Positions 19,337 to 27,650 of a stretch of DNA of 64,000 nucleotides are shown one piece after another. A program made the translations under genes and the position numbers. The notes under the pieces were generated by a model. That model ran no database searches. It saw only the letters and a list, made by a program, of their open reading frames with translations, and was not told the DNA's origin. Each line of letters opens with the position of its first letter. The stretch's first letter is position 1. Origin of the DNA: Pseudomonas borbori (GTDB lineage: Bacteria > Pseudomonadota > Gammaproteobacteria > Pseudomonadales > Pseudomonadaceae); contig NZ_FOWX01000017.1 in NCBI RefSeq assembly GCF_900115555.1, forward strand, positions 1 to 64,000. The letters run 5' to 3'.

Positions 19337-19410
19337 GTAGGGTGCGCCGTGCGCACCACTGGCAATCAGGTGCCGGTGCGCGCAGCCTAGGCGGCCCCAC
19401 GCACCCTACG
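19337..19410. repeat. Inverted repeat, GTAGGGTGCGC family
   Basis: GTAGGGTGCGCCGTGCGCACC at the left and GGTGCGCGCAGCCTAGG...GCACCCTACG at the right; it lies in the gap between the convergent yrfG and fdhD genes. Same family as 17030-17092. Confidence 0.8.
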
Positions 19411-19448
19411 AGCCGGGGTCATCGAAATAATAACGCTGAGAGAGCACC

Positions 19449-20273
19449 CTAGCACGCCGGGCTGTAGACCCGTGGCGCACTCTGATGCGGCAGGTGGATC
19501 AGGTTGAGCCCGTGCTCGCGCGCCCAGCGCACGCTGAGGCTGGTCGGTGCCGAGAGGCTGACCAGGGTGGCGAATTCGCCGCGCACCGCCTTGTGGATCA
19601 GCTCCAGGCTGCAGCGGCTGGTGATCACCACGAAGCCCTGGCGCGCGCTGCGACCTTGCTGGCGTAGCGCACCGATCAGCTTGTCCAGCGCGTTGTGTCG
19701 ACCGATATCCTCACGGCACAGGACGATCTCGCCGCTGGCGTCGACGAACAGCGCGGCATGCAAAGCGCCGCTGTGGCGCGCCAGGCTCTGCACCCCGGCG
19801 ATGCGCGTGCGCAGGTCGCGCAGGTGTGCCGCCGGCGGCAACGGGCTGGGCGGCAGGATCCTGAGTTGCGGCAACGCCTGCTCCAGCGCCGCCACGCCAC
19901 ACAGGCCACAACCGCTGGTACCGGCCAGCTGGCGGCGCTGCTGCTTGAGCGCCCAGAAGGCGCGGTTGGCGATCTGCACTTCGGCATTGAGGGTGTCGCC
20001 GCTGCGCGTGACGCGCACGTCGAAAATCTCCTCGACGCTGGCGACCACCGCACTGCTCAGGCTGAAGCCGATGACGAAGTCCTCGATAGCCGAAGGCGAA
20101 ACCATCATCACCGCATGGCTGATGCCGTTGTAGGCAATCGCCAGGGCACATTCCTCGGCCAGTATGGCGCTGCCGCGCAACGCCGGGTCATCCAGCTCGA
20201 CAAAGGCATAGGCCTCCTCCGTCTGGCCGGGGGACGGCTCGCCCGGAGCGAGGATGGGCACGCGACGCGACAT
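19449..20273 (-). CDS. fdhD: Sulfurtransferase for formate dehydrogenase maturation
   Basis: A 274-residue FdhD protein, which passes sulfur from a cysteine desulfurase to the molybdenum cofactor of formate dehydrogenase. The active-site loop SGCGLCG places the family Cys pair at residues 122 and 125. The C-terminal ITSRCSLELIHKA block is also typical. I chose the ATG at 20273; a TTG five codons earlier (20288) is possible. It is the last gene of the fds operon, 32 bp after fdsD, matching its role in assembling FdsA. Confidence 0.94.
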   Translation of the reverse strand: MSRRVPILAPGEPSPGQTEEAYAFVELDDPALRGSAILAEECALAIAYNGISHAVMMVSPSAIEDFVIGFSLSSAVVASVEEIFDVRVTRSGDTLNAEVQIANRAFWALKQQRRQLAGTSGCGLCGVAALEQALPQLRILPPSPLPPAAHLRDLRTRIAGVQSLARHSGALHAALFVDASGEIVLCREDIGRHNALDKLIGALRQQGRSARQGFVVITSRCSLELIHKAVRGEFATLVSLSAPTSLSVRWAREHGLNLIHLPHQSAPRVYSPAC

Positions 20274-20305
20274 GCTCGAAGCTTCCAATAGACCAGACCC
20301 TCAGC

Positions 20306-20554
20306 TTAAGCCGGACGGGCCAGCGGTTCGAGCTGTTCGCGGTGCGCCTGCATGGCCTCGAGCACGAATGCGCTCAGCCCTTCGCCCTCGGTGGCGTCGA
20401 GGTGGGTGCAGAGCGCGCTGCGCATCTGCGGGTCCCATTGGCGCTTGAGGTGCTGGGCGAAGTCCTCCCGCGCCTGCTGCGGGTCGGGCTGGGAGGCGAA
20501 GAAGGCACCGATCTGGTTGGCCATCTTGATCAGTTGCGTGGCGTTCATGCCCAT
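20306..20554 (-). CDS. fdsD: NAD-dependent formate dehydrogenase delta subunit
   Basis: An 82-residue small protein of the FdsD family, starting MGMNATQLIKMANQIGAFF. FdsD is required for assembly or activity of the soluble FdsGBA complex. I chose the ATG at 20554 because GGAG lies 7 bp upstream. It is separated from fdsA by a 61-bp inverted repeat element. Confidence 0.9.
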   Translation of the reverse strand: MGMNATQLIKMANQIGAFFASQPDPQQAREDFAQHLKRQWDPQMRSALCTHLDATEGEGLSAFVLEAMQAHREQLEPLARPA

Positions 20555-20600
20555 GGAAGTGCTCCGCTGATTAACCTGAATACCGCGTCGGCTGGCCGGT

Positions 20601-20661
20601 GTAGGGTGCGACAACCGAGTGTCTGGTGCGCACAGCCTAGGCGGCCCCGCGACACCCTACG
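20601..20661. repeat. Inverted repeat, GTAGGGTG family, inside the fds operon
   Basis: GTAGGGTGCG at the left and CACCCTACGAG at the right, with the family inner block CAGCCTAGGCGGCCCCGC. It lies between fdsA and fdsD on the operon transcript, so it would fold as an RNA hairpin between the catalytic and accessory genes. Confidence 0.75.
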
Positions 20662-20684
20662 AGCCTGTGTCGTTGCGAATAGCC

Positions 20685-23528
20685 TCATAGCTGCACCACC
20701 TTGATCTGCGGCAGCAGATCGAGCTGCTCGTGGGTGAAAGCCTGGAACTCATTCTGCCACTGCGACGGCGCCTCGACCTTGCTGATCTGCACCGCGGTGA
20801 CCTTGTATTCCGGGCAATTGGTGGCCCAGTCCGAGTTGTCGGTGGTGATCACGTTGGCACCGGATTCCGGGTGGTGGAAGGTGGTGTAAACGATCCCGGG
20901 TTGCACCCGCTCGGTGATGGTCGCACGCATCGCCGTCTCGCCGGCGCGGCTGTTGATCGACACCCAGTCGCCGTCGTTGATCCCGCGATCCTCGGCATCC
21001 ACCGGGTGGATCTCCAGACGGTCCTCGGCATGCCAGGCGCCGTTGGCGGTGCGCCGGGTCTGCGCGCCGACGTTGTACTGCGAAAGAATCCGTCCGGTGG
21101 TGAGGATCAGCGGGCGCTTGCGCGAGGTGCGCTCCTCGGTCGGGATGAATTCGGTAACCATGAAGCGACCCTTGCCGCGCACGAAGGCGTCCTCGTGCAT
21201 GATCGGCGTGCCTTCCGGCGCGGCGTCGTTGCACGGCCACTGGATGCTGCCCAGGCGATCGAGCTTGGCATAGCTGACGCCGGTGAAGGTCGGCGTCAGG
21301 CTGGCGATTTCGTCCATGATCTGCGACGGGTGCGTGTAGTTCATCGGATAGCCGAGGGCGTTGGACAGCGCCACCGTCACCTCCCAGTCTTCCTTGCCGG
21401 CCAGCGCCGGCATCACCTTGCGCACCGGCGAGATGCGCCGCTCGGCGTTGGTGAAGGTGCCGTTCTTCTCCAGGAACGAAGCGCCGGGCAGGAACACATG
21501 GGCGAACTTGGCGGTTTCGTTGAGGAACAGGTCCTGCACCACCACGCATTCCATGGCCTTGAGCGCATCGGTGACGTGCTGGGTGTCCGGATCGGACTGC
21601 GCCGGGTCTTCGCCCTGGATGTAGATGCCCTTGAAGGTGCCGGCATGGGCCGCCGCCAGCATATTGGGAATGCGCAGGCCCGGCTCGTCGAGCAGGCTGA
21701 CGCCCCAGGATTGTTCGAATTGCGCCCGCGCCTGCGGATCGGAGACGTGGCGGTAGCCGGGCAGTTCATGGGGGAATGAGCCCATGTCGCAGGAGCCTTG
21801 CACGTTGTTCTGCCCGCGCAGCGGGTTGACGCCGACGCCGGCGCGGCCGATGTTGCCGGTGGCCATGGCCAGGTTGGCGATCGCCATCACGGTCGAGGAA
21901 CCCTGGCTGTGTTCGGTCACGCCCAGGCCGTAGTAGATCGCCGCGTTACCGCCGGTGGCATACAGACGCGCGGCGGCGCGCACGCTGGCGGCCGGCACGC
22001 CGGTCAATTCCTCCATGGCCTCGGGGCTGTGGCGCGGATCGGCGACGAAGCCGCGCCATTGCTCGAAGGCTTCAGCCTCGCAACGTTCGGCGACGAAGGC
22101 CTCGTCCACCAGACCTTCAGTGACTATCACATGGGCCAGGCTATTGAGCAGGGCGACGTTGCTGCCCGGGCGCAGTTGCAGGTGATGCTCGGCCTTGACG
22201 TGCGGGCTGCGCACCAGGTCGATGCCGCGCGGGTCGGCGACGATCAGTTTGGCCCCCTCGCGCAGGCGGCGCTTGAGCTGCGAGCCGAACACCGGGTGGC
22301 CGTCGGTGGGGTTGGCACCGATCACCAGCACCACGTCGGCGGCCAGCACCGAGTCGAAATCCTGGGTGCCGGCGGACTCGCCGAGGGTGACCTTGAGGCC
22401 GTAGCCGGTCGGCGAATGGCAGACCCGCGCACAGGTGTCGACGTTGTTGTTGCCAAAGGCGGCGCGCACCAGCTTCTGTACCAGGTAGGCCTCTTCGTTG
22501 GTGCAGCGCGACGAGGTCAGGCCGCCGACCGAGTCGCGACCGTACTGCGCCTGGATATCCTTGAAGCGCTTGGCGGTATAGGCGATCGCCTCGTCCCAGC
22601 TCACGGTGCGCCAGGCGTCATGGATGCTCTCGCGGATCATCGGTGCGGCGATGCGGTCCGGGTGGGTGGCGTAGCCCCAGGCGAAGCGGCCCTTGACGCA
22701 GGCGTGGCCGTGGTTGGCGTGGCCGTTCTTGTTCGGCACCATGCGCACCACTTCGTTGCCCTTGATCTCGGCCTTGAACGAGCAGCCAACGCCGCAATAG
22801 GCGCAGGTGGTGGTGACGCTACGCTCGGCCTGGCCTTGCTCGATCAGCGTTTTTTCCATCAGCGTGGCGGTCGGGCAGGCCTGTACGCAGGCGCCGCAGG
22901 ATACGCACTCGGAATCGAGGAAGTCCTCGTTCTGCCCGGCGCTGACCTGCGAGTCGAAGCCGCGGCCGCTGATGGTCAGGGCGAAGGTGCCCTGCACTTC
23001 TTCACAGGCGCGCACGCAGCGGTTGCAGACGATGCACTTGGCCGGGTCGAAGGTGAAATAGGGGTTGGACTCGTCCTTGGTCTCGGCCAGGTGGGTCTTC
23101 ACCGGGTCGTAGCGCACTTCGCGCAGGCCGACCACGCCGGCCATGTCCTGCAGCTCGCAGTTGCCGTTGGCCGAACAGGTCAGGCAGTCCAGCGGGTGGT
23201 CGGAGATATACAGCTCCATGGTGCCGCGGCGCAGCTCGGCCAGTTTCGGGCTCTGCGTGCGCACCTTCATCCCGGCTTCCACCGGGGTGGTGCAGGACGC
23301 CGGATAGCCGCGCCGGCCTTCGATTTCCACGGTGCACAGGCGGCACGAGCCGAACGGCTCCAGGCTGTCGCTGGCGCACAGTTTGGGCACGGAAATGCCC
23401 GCTTCCTGGGCGGCGCGCATCACCGAAGTACCGGCCGGTACGGTGATAGGCGTGCCATCGATTTCCACCGTTACCGGAGCGCCGGTGCGGGCGGGGGTTC
23501 CGTAGTCGAGTTCACGAAACAGGGCCAT
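20685..23528 (-). CDS. fdsA: NAD-dependent formate dehydrogenase alpha (molybdenum) subunit
   Basis: A 947-residue catalytic subunit that oxidises formate to CO2. In order: an N-terminal [2Fe-2S] ferredoxin-like domain with C51, C62, C65, C79; a His-Cys3 cluster motif DHPLDCLTCSANGNC; two [4Fe-4S] motifs CIVCNRCVRAC and CVSCGACVQAC; the bis-MGD domain cluster CAYCGVGC; and the active-site CHSPTGYGLK, where Cys rather than Sec is the Mo ligand. The C-terminal MoCo-binding domain follows. It is the third gene of fdsGBAD, 15 bp after fdsB. Confidence 0.96.
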   Translation of the reverse strand: MALFRELDYGTPARTGAPVTVEIDGTPITVPAGTSVMRAAQEAGISVPKLCASDSLEPFGSCRLCTVEIEGRRGYPASCTTPVEAGMKVRTQSPKLAELRRGTMELYISDHPLDCLTCSANGNCELQDMAGVVGLREVRYDPVKTHLAETKDESNPYFTFDPAKCIVCNRCVRACEEVQGTFALTISGRGFDSQVSAGQNEDFLDSECVSCGACVQACPTATLMEKTLIEQGQAERSVTTTCAYCGVGCSFKAEIKGNEVVRMVPNKNGHANHGHACVKGRFAWGYATHPDRIAAPMIRESIHDAWRTVSWDEAIAYTAKRFKDIQAQYGRDSVGGLTSSRCTNEEAYLVQKLVRAAFGNNNVDTCARVCHSPTGYGLKVTLGESAGTQDFDSVLAADVVLVIGANPTDGHPVFGSQLKRRLREGAKLIVADPRGIDLVRSPHVKAEHHLQLRPGSNVALLNSLAHVIVTEGLVDEAFVAERCEAEAFEQWRGFVADPRHSPEAMEELTGVPAASVRAAARLYATGGNAAIYYGLGVTEHSQGSSTVMAIANLAMATGNIGRAGVGVNPLRGQNNVQGSCDMGSFPHELPGYRHVSDPQARAQFEQSWGVSLLDEPGLRIPNMLAAAHAGTFKGIYIQGEDPAQSDPDTQHVTDALKAMECVVVQDLFLNETAKFAHVFLPGASFLEKNGTFTNAERRISPVRKVMPALAGKEDWEVTVALSNALGYPMNYTHPSQIMDEIASLTPTFTGVSYAKLDRLGSIQWPCNDAAPEGTPIMHEDAFVRGKGRFMVTEFIPTEERTSRKRPLILTTGRILSQYNVGAQTRRTANGAWHAEDRLEIHPVDAEDRGINDGDWVSINSRAGETAMRATITERVQPGIVYTTFHHPESGANVITTDNSDWATNCPEYKVTAVQISKVEAPSQWQNEFQAFTHEQLDLLPQIKVVQL

Positions 23529-23543
23529 GGGGGCGTCTCCGGA

Positions 23544-25115
23544 TCAGCGAGCTTCGGCTGCGTCTTGCGACACGCCGAAGTCTTCGGGAAAGTGATTGAG
23601 GGCGCTCAGCACCGGATAGGGAGTCATGCCGCCGAGGGCGCAGAGCGAGGCACCGAGCATGGTGTCGCAGAGGCTCTTGAGCAGTTCGATGCGTCCCGGC
23701 TGCGGGCCTTCCGAGCGGGCCACGATGATCTGCTCGAGCAGCTCTTCGCCGCGGGTCGAGCCGATCCTGCAGGGCGTGCACTTGCCGCAGGATTCGATCG
23801 CACAGAACTCCATGGCGTAGCGGGCCATATCGGCCATGTCGACCGTGTCGTCGAACACCACGATGCCGCCGTGGCCGAGCACCGCGCCAAGGGCGGCGAA
23901 GGCTTCATAGTCGAGCGGCGTATCGAACTGCGCTTCCGGCAGGTAGGCACCCAGCGGGCCACCGACCTGCACCGCGCGAATCGGCCGGCCGCTGGCCGAA
24001 CCGCCGCCGTAGTCATAGAGCAGCTCGCGCAGGGTGATGCCGAAGGCCAGCTCGATCAGGCCGCCGCGGGCGATGTTGCCGGTCAGCTGGATCGGCAGGG
24101 TGCCGAGCGAGCGGCCCATGCCGTAATCCTTGTAGTAGGCACCGCCCTTGTCGAGGATGATCGGCACCGAAGCCAGGGAGATCACGTTGTTGATCACCGT
24201 CGGCTGGCCGAACAGGCCTTCGATGGCCGGCAACGGCGGCTTGGGCCGCACTTCGCCGCGCTTGCCTTCGAGGCTTTCCAGCAGCGAGGTTTCCTCACCG
24301 CAGACATAGGCACCGGCACCGCGGCGCAGGTGCAGATGGAAGGCCTTGCCGCTGCCGAGGATGTCGTCGCCCAGATAGCCCTCGGCATTGGCCGTGGCGA
24401 TGGTCGCCTGGAGCGCGGCTTCGGCGTGCGGGTATTCCGAGCGCAGGTAGATATAGCCTTCGGTCGCGCCGACGGCCAGGGCGGCGATGGTCATGCCCTC
24501 GATCAGCACGAAGGGGTCGTCCTCCATCACCATGCGGTCGGAGAAGGTGCCCGAGTCGCCCTCGTCGGCGTTGCAGACGATGTATTTCTGCGCCGCCTCG
24601 CAGCCGGCCACGGTGCGCCACTTGATACCGGTAGGAAAGGCCGCGCCGCCGCGCCCGCGCAGGCCGGACTCGAGCACCTCGGCGATGATCGCCTCGGAGC
24701 CGATTGCCAGCGCGCGCTTGAGGCCGCGGTAGCCGTCATGGGCGATATAGTCGGCCAGCGACAGCGGATCGGTGATCCCGGCGCGGGCGAAGGTCAGGCG
24801 CTGTTGGCGCTTGAGGTAGTCGATCTCCTCGGTCAGGCCGAGTGCCAGCGGATGCTCGCCGGCGTCGAGAAAGCCGGCGTCGAACAGCCCGGCAACGTCG
24901 CGCGCCTTGACCGGACCATAGGCCACGCGCCCGGCCGGGGTGGCGACCTCGACCAGCGGCTCGAGCCAGAACAGCCCACGCGAGCCGTTGCGCACCAGTT
25001 GCACGTCCAGATTGCGCGCCTTGGCTTCGGCGACTATGGCCCGGGCCACCTTGTCCGCTCCCAGGCTCAGGGCGCTGGCGTCACGCGGCACATAAACGGT
25101 AATGGGCGAATTCAT
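23544..25115 (-). CDS. fdsB: NAD-dependent formate dehydrogenase beta (NADH/FMN) subunit
   Basis: A 523-residue NuoF-like subunit that takes electrons from FdsA and reduces NAD+. A thioredoxin-like N-terminal part is followed by the FMN/NAD domain with GLRGRGGAAFPTG and YIVCNADEGDSGTFSDR, and the [4Fe-4S] motif ESCGKCTPCR near the C-terminus. It overlaps the fdsG stop by 4 bp. Confidence 0.96.
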   Translation of the reverse strand: MNSPITVYVPRDASALSLGADKVARAIVAEAKARNLDVQLVRNGSRGLFWLEPLVEVATPAGRVAYGPVKARDVAGLFDAGFLDAGEHPLALGLTEEIDYLKRQQRLTFARAGITDPLSLADYIAHDGYRGLKRALAIGSEAIIAEVLESGLRGRGGAAFPTGIKWRTVAGCEAAQKYIVCNADEGDSGTFSDRMVMEDDPFVLIEGMTIAALAVGATEGYIYLRSEYPHAEAALQATIATANAEGYLGDDILGSGKAFHLHLRRGAGAYVCGEETSLLESLEGKRGEVRPKPPLPAIEGLFGQPTVINNVISLASVPIILDKGGAYYKDYGMGRSLGTLPIQLTGNIARGGLIELAFGITLRELLYDYGGGSASGRPIRAVQVGGPLGAYLPEAQFDTPLDYEAFAALGAVLGHGGIVVFDDTVDMADMARYAMEFCAIESCGKCTPCRIGSTRGEELLEQIIVARSEGPQPGRIELLKSLCDTMLGASLCALGGMTPYPVLSALNHFPEDFGVSQDAAEAR

Positions 25116-25606
25116 ACCCGCGCCTCCTGTTCTTCCAACAAATCCAGCAGATCCTCGACATCGACCCGGCCGTGCAGCTCGCCATTGAGCATGGCGTTCG
25201 GCGCGCAGGCGCAGTTGCCCAGGCAGTACACCGCCTCCAGGGTCAGACTGCCATCAGGCCGGGTTTCGCCCAGTTGCAGGCCGAGTTTTTCCTGCAGCTC
25301 GGCGGTCAGCGCCTTGGCGCCCATCGACTGACAGGCCTCGGCCTGACACAGCTTGAGGTGCACACGCCCCGGCGGACTGGCTCGAAAGTCATGGTAGAAA
25401 CTGACCACCCCGTGCACCTCGGCGCGCGACAGGCACAGGTCTTCGGCGATCAGCGGCAGCACCTCGGGCGGCACCGCGCCGAGACGATCCTGGATATCGT
25501 GAAGAATGGGCAGCAGGGCGCCCGGTTCGTCGCGGTGCGCCGCCAACACCTCGCGGGTGACGGCCTGATACTGTTCGGGGTCGAAGCGCTGGGGAAGAGT
25601 GGCCAT
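25112..25606 (-). CDS. fdsG: NAD-dependent formate dehydrogenase gamma ([2Fe-2S]) subunit
   Basis: A 164-residue NuoE-like thioredoxin-fold ferredoxin with cluster ligands C87, C92, C128 and C132 (CQAEAC and CLGNC). It belongs to the diaphorase part of the complex. I chose the ATG at 25606, where the NuoE-like sequence begins; the frame is open upstream but reads as non-coding. First gene of the fds operon; the promoter region is shared with the divergent regulator at 25809. Confidence 0.94.
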   Translation of the reverse strand: MATLPQRFDPEQYQAVTREVLAAHRDEPGALLPILHDIQDRLGAVPPEVLPLIAEDLCLSRAEVHGVVSFYHDFRASPPGRVHLKLCQAEACQSMGAKALTAELQEKLGLQLGETRPDGSLTLEAVYCLGNCACAPNAMLNGELHGRVDVEDLLDLLEEQEARV

Positions 25607-25714
25607 GTGCGATGCTCCAGCCGGCGGGCTTAGCCGGTACTGTCGGGGAGATAGGCTGGGCCAGTCACGGCTGCCGGGCCAGTTATCTCGGGCGTTCCGC
25701 TGAGGGCTCGCCAT

Positions 25715-25798
25715 ATATGAAGTAAAGTTCTTATACTCAGGCGTAAAACCGCCAGATGCCGCACGTTAGCATGGGCCTTTCCGCGATCAAATATGAAG
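25715..25798. promoter_or_regulatory. Divergent fds/regulator promoter region with repeated ATATGAAG
   Basis: The 200-bp gap between fdsG and the regulator contains two direct copies of ATATGAAG (25715-25722 and 25791-25798), with AT-rich TTCTTATACTCAG between. They are candidate sites for the adjacent regulator; this is inference only. Confidence 0.35.
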
Positions 25799-25808
25799 CA
25801 GAGGACAT

Positions 25809-26900
25809 ATGATCCGCATCGAGATCCAACCGCGCTGGCGCTTTCACCAGACCGACGGCAGCAGCCTCGACCCGCAGGGCCTGAGCCTGCTGCAGAACGT
25901 CCACGACTGCGGCAAGTTGACCGAGGCCGCCGCCCGCAGCGGTTACTCCTACCGGCATGCCTGGAACCTGCTGGGCAAGTGGGAAGCCTTCTTCGGCAGC
26001 CCGCTGATCGCCCTGGAACGCGGCAAGGGTGCACACCTGACCAGCCTCGGGGAAAAACTGCTGCGCGCCGACCAACGCATCCGCGCGCGCCTGACCCCGC
26101 AACTGGACAACCTCGCCGGCGAACTGGAGGTCGAGCTCAACCGCGCGCTGCAGGAAACCCGCCCGGGCCTGCGCATCCATGCCAGCCATGGCTTCGCCGT
26201 GGCGGCGCTGCGCGAATGGCTGGAACAGGACAGCCGCTGGCAGTGGGAGTTGCAGTTTCGCAGCGGCGTCGAAGCGATGCTTTCGCTGCAACGCCGCGAC
26301 TGCGACCTGGCCGGCCTGCACGTGCCGTCCGGGCCGCTGGGCAGCCTGAGCATGGCGCGCATCCAGCCCTGGCTGCGCGCCGAGCATCGGGTAATCACCT
26401 TCGTCGTGCGCACCCAGGGGCTGATCCTCGCCCCCGGCAACCCGCTGGGCATCACCGGGCTGGCCGACCTGCAGCGCAACGGCCTGCGCCTGGTCAACCG
26501 CGAACAGGGCTCGGGCACGCGCATGCTCCTGGAAAGCCTGCTGCAACAGGCGCAGATCGACAGCGCCGGCATCGACGGCTTCCATAACGAGGAATACACC
26601 CACGCCGCGGTGGCCGCCTACGTCGCCAGCGGCATGGCCGATGTCGGCTTCGGTGTGGAGGCGGCGGCGCGGATGTTCGGCCTGGCCTTCATTCCCCTGG
26701 CCCGCGAGCATTACTGCCTGCTCTGCCATCAGGACAGCCTGGCGTTGCCGGCCATGGGCGCCCTGCTCGAGGTGCTGCAGAATCCTCAGTTCCAGGCGCG
26801 CATCGGCCAGTTGCCCGGCTACGCCCTGAGCCGCCCCGGCGAGGTGCTGCCACTGGCCCAGGCGCTGGAACAATGGAGCCGCGAGAGCCTGCTGGAGTAG
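25809..26900 (+). CDS. HTH/periplasmic-binding-fold regulator, likely of the fds operon
   Basis: A 363-residue regulator. The N-terminal winged HTH is of the ModE/LysR type (LLQNVHDCGKLTEAAARSGYSYRHAWNLL, residues about 28-56), and the C-terminal part is a PBP-like ligand domain (from about residue 110, with GFAVAALREWL and GSGTRMLLE). It is divergent from fdsG and so probably controls formate dehydrogenase, like FdsR of other bacteria. The ligand domain resembles molybdate/sulfate-type binding folds, so the effector could be formate or a molybdenum-related signal; this is not decidable here. Confidence 0.8.
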   Translation: MIRIEIQPRWRFHQTDGSSLDPQGLSLLQNVHDCGKLTEAAARSGYSYRHAWNLLGKWEAFFGSPLIALERGKGAHLTSLGEKLLRADQRIRARLTPQLDNLAGELEVELNRALQETRPGLRIHASHGFAVAALREWLEQDSRWQWELQFRSGVEAMLSLQRRDCDLAGLHVPSGPLGSLSMARIQPWLRAEHRVITFVVRTQGLILAPGNPLGITGLADLQRNGLRLVNREQGSGTRMLLESLLQQAQIDSAGIDGFHNEEYTHAAVAAYVASGMADVGFGVEAAARMFGLAFIPLAREHYCLLCHQDSLALPAMGALLEVLQNPQFQARIGQLPGYALSRPGEVLPLAQALEQWSRESLLE

Positions 26901-26980
26901 GCGAGAGTTTTTTCACCAGTCCTTCTCAAACAAGAAATAAATCGTTGCTTTATATATAGACATTTAATCTGCACAAAGAC

Positions 26981-27036
26981 CTGTAGGAGCGGGCCATGCC
27001 CGCGAAACGCATCGCGGGCATGGCCCGCTCCTACAG
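26981..27036. repeat. REP-type perfect inverted repeat (GTAGGAGCGGGCC family)
   Basis: Two 25-base arms starting CTGTAGGAGCGGGCCATGCC are perfectly complementary around a six-base spacer. A second full copy is at 61627-61693. It is a typical Pseudomonas REP doublet lying between two convergent genes and could also act as a terminator. Confidence 0.9.
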
Positions 27037-27089
27037 GTACCCACAAGCCGACAGGCGCAATTGCCCCCGTTTGCTGCGCGACAGCGCTC

Positions 27090-27650
27090 TCAGGGCGCCG
27101 CAGACTGCGGCACCCCTTGCGCCCAGCGCAGGCGTTGGCGCCCGGGCATCTCGACCTTGGCCAGGCTGTGCTGGTCGAGCACGGCGCTCGCGTCCAGCAG
27201 GCCATTGAGGTGCAGGAGATAAGCGGTGACGGCATACACCTGATCGTCGCTCAGGCTCTTCGGCGCATGGTGCGGCATGGCCCGCCGGATGTAGTCGAAA
27301 ACGCTGGTGGCGTACGGCCATTGACCGCCGACCGAGAGCAGCAGCAACGGATGTTCGCTGATCCGCAGGATGCGCAGCGGGTCGTCGAAGCTGAAAAAAC
27401 CGTCGCTACCAACCAGGCGTGCGGCCGGGCCCTGTTTGCCGTTGGCACTGTGGCAAGCGGCGCACTGGCTGGCATAGAGCTCGCCGCCGGCGAGCACGCT
27501 GCCCTGACCGGGGGGCAGGTTGCGCCCATCGGGGTAGACGCTGATGGCATAGCGCTCGATGGTTTGCTGCGATAATGGTAGGCCGAAGTCGATCGGCGGC
27601 TGCGCCGCCGCACTGCCGGTCAGCGCCAGCAGCAGCCAGAGGCTACGCAT
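27090..27650 (-). CDS. soxD: SoxD-like c-type cytochrome, single haem
   Basis: A 186-residue exported cytochrome c with signal peptide MRSLWLLLALTGSAAAQ and one haem site C63-A-A-C66-H67. YPDGRNLPPGQGSVLAGGELY, FDYIRRAMPHHAPKSLSDDQVYAVTAYLL are the landmark blocks of the SoxD N-terminal domain. Classical SoxD proteins are longer and dihaem; this one keeps only the first domain. It should accept electrons from the SoxC-like dehydrogenase encoded just upstream. I chose the ATG at 27650 (GGAG 7 bp upstream) over 27656; it overlaps the soxC 3' end by 8 bp. Confidence 0.82.
   Translation of the reverse strand: MRSLWLLLALTGSAAAQPPIDFGLPLSQQTIERYAISVYPDGRNLPPGQGSVLAGGELYASQCAACHSANGKQGPAARLVGSDGFFSFDDPLRILRISEHPLLLLSVGGQWPYATSVFDYIRRAMPHHAPKSLSDDQVYAVTAYLLHLNGLLDASAVLDQHSLAKVEMPGRQRLRWAQGVPQSAAP

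Noticed and set aside
21798..25331. 1177-residue plus-strand open frame
   Set aside because: It is the antisense shadow of fdsA and fdsB; the minus-strand genes carry all cofactor motifs.
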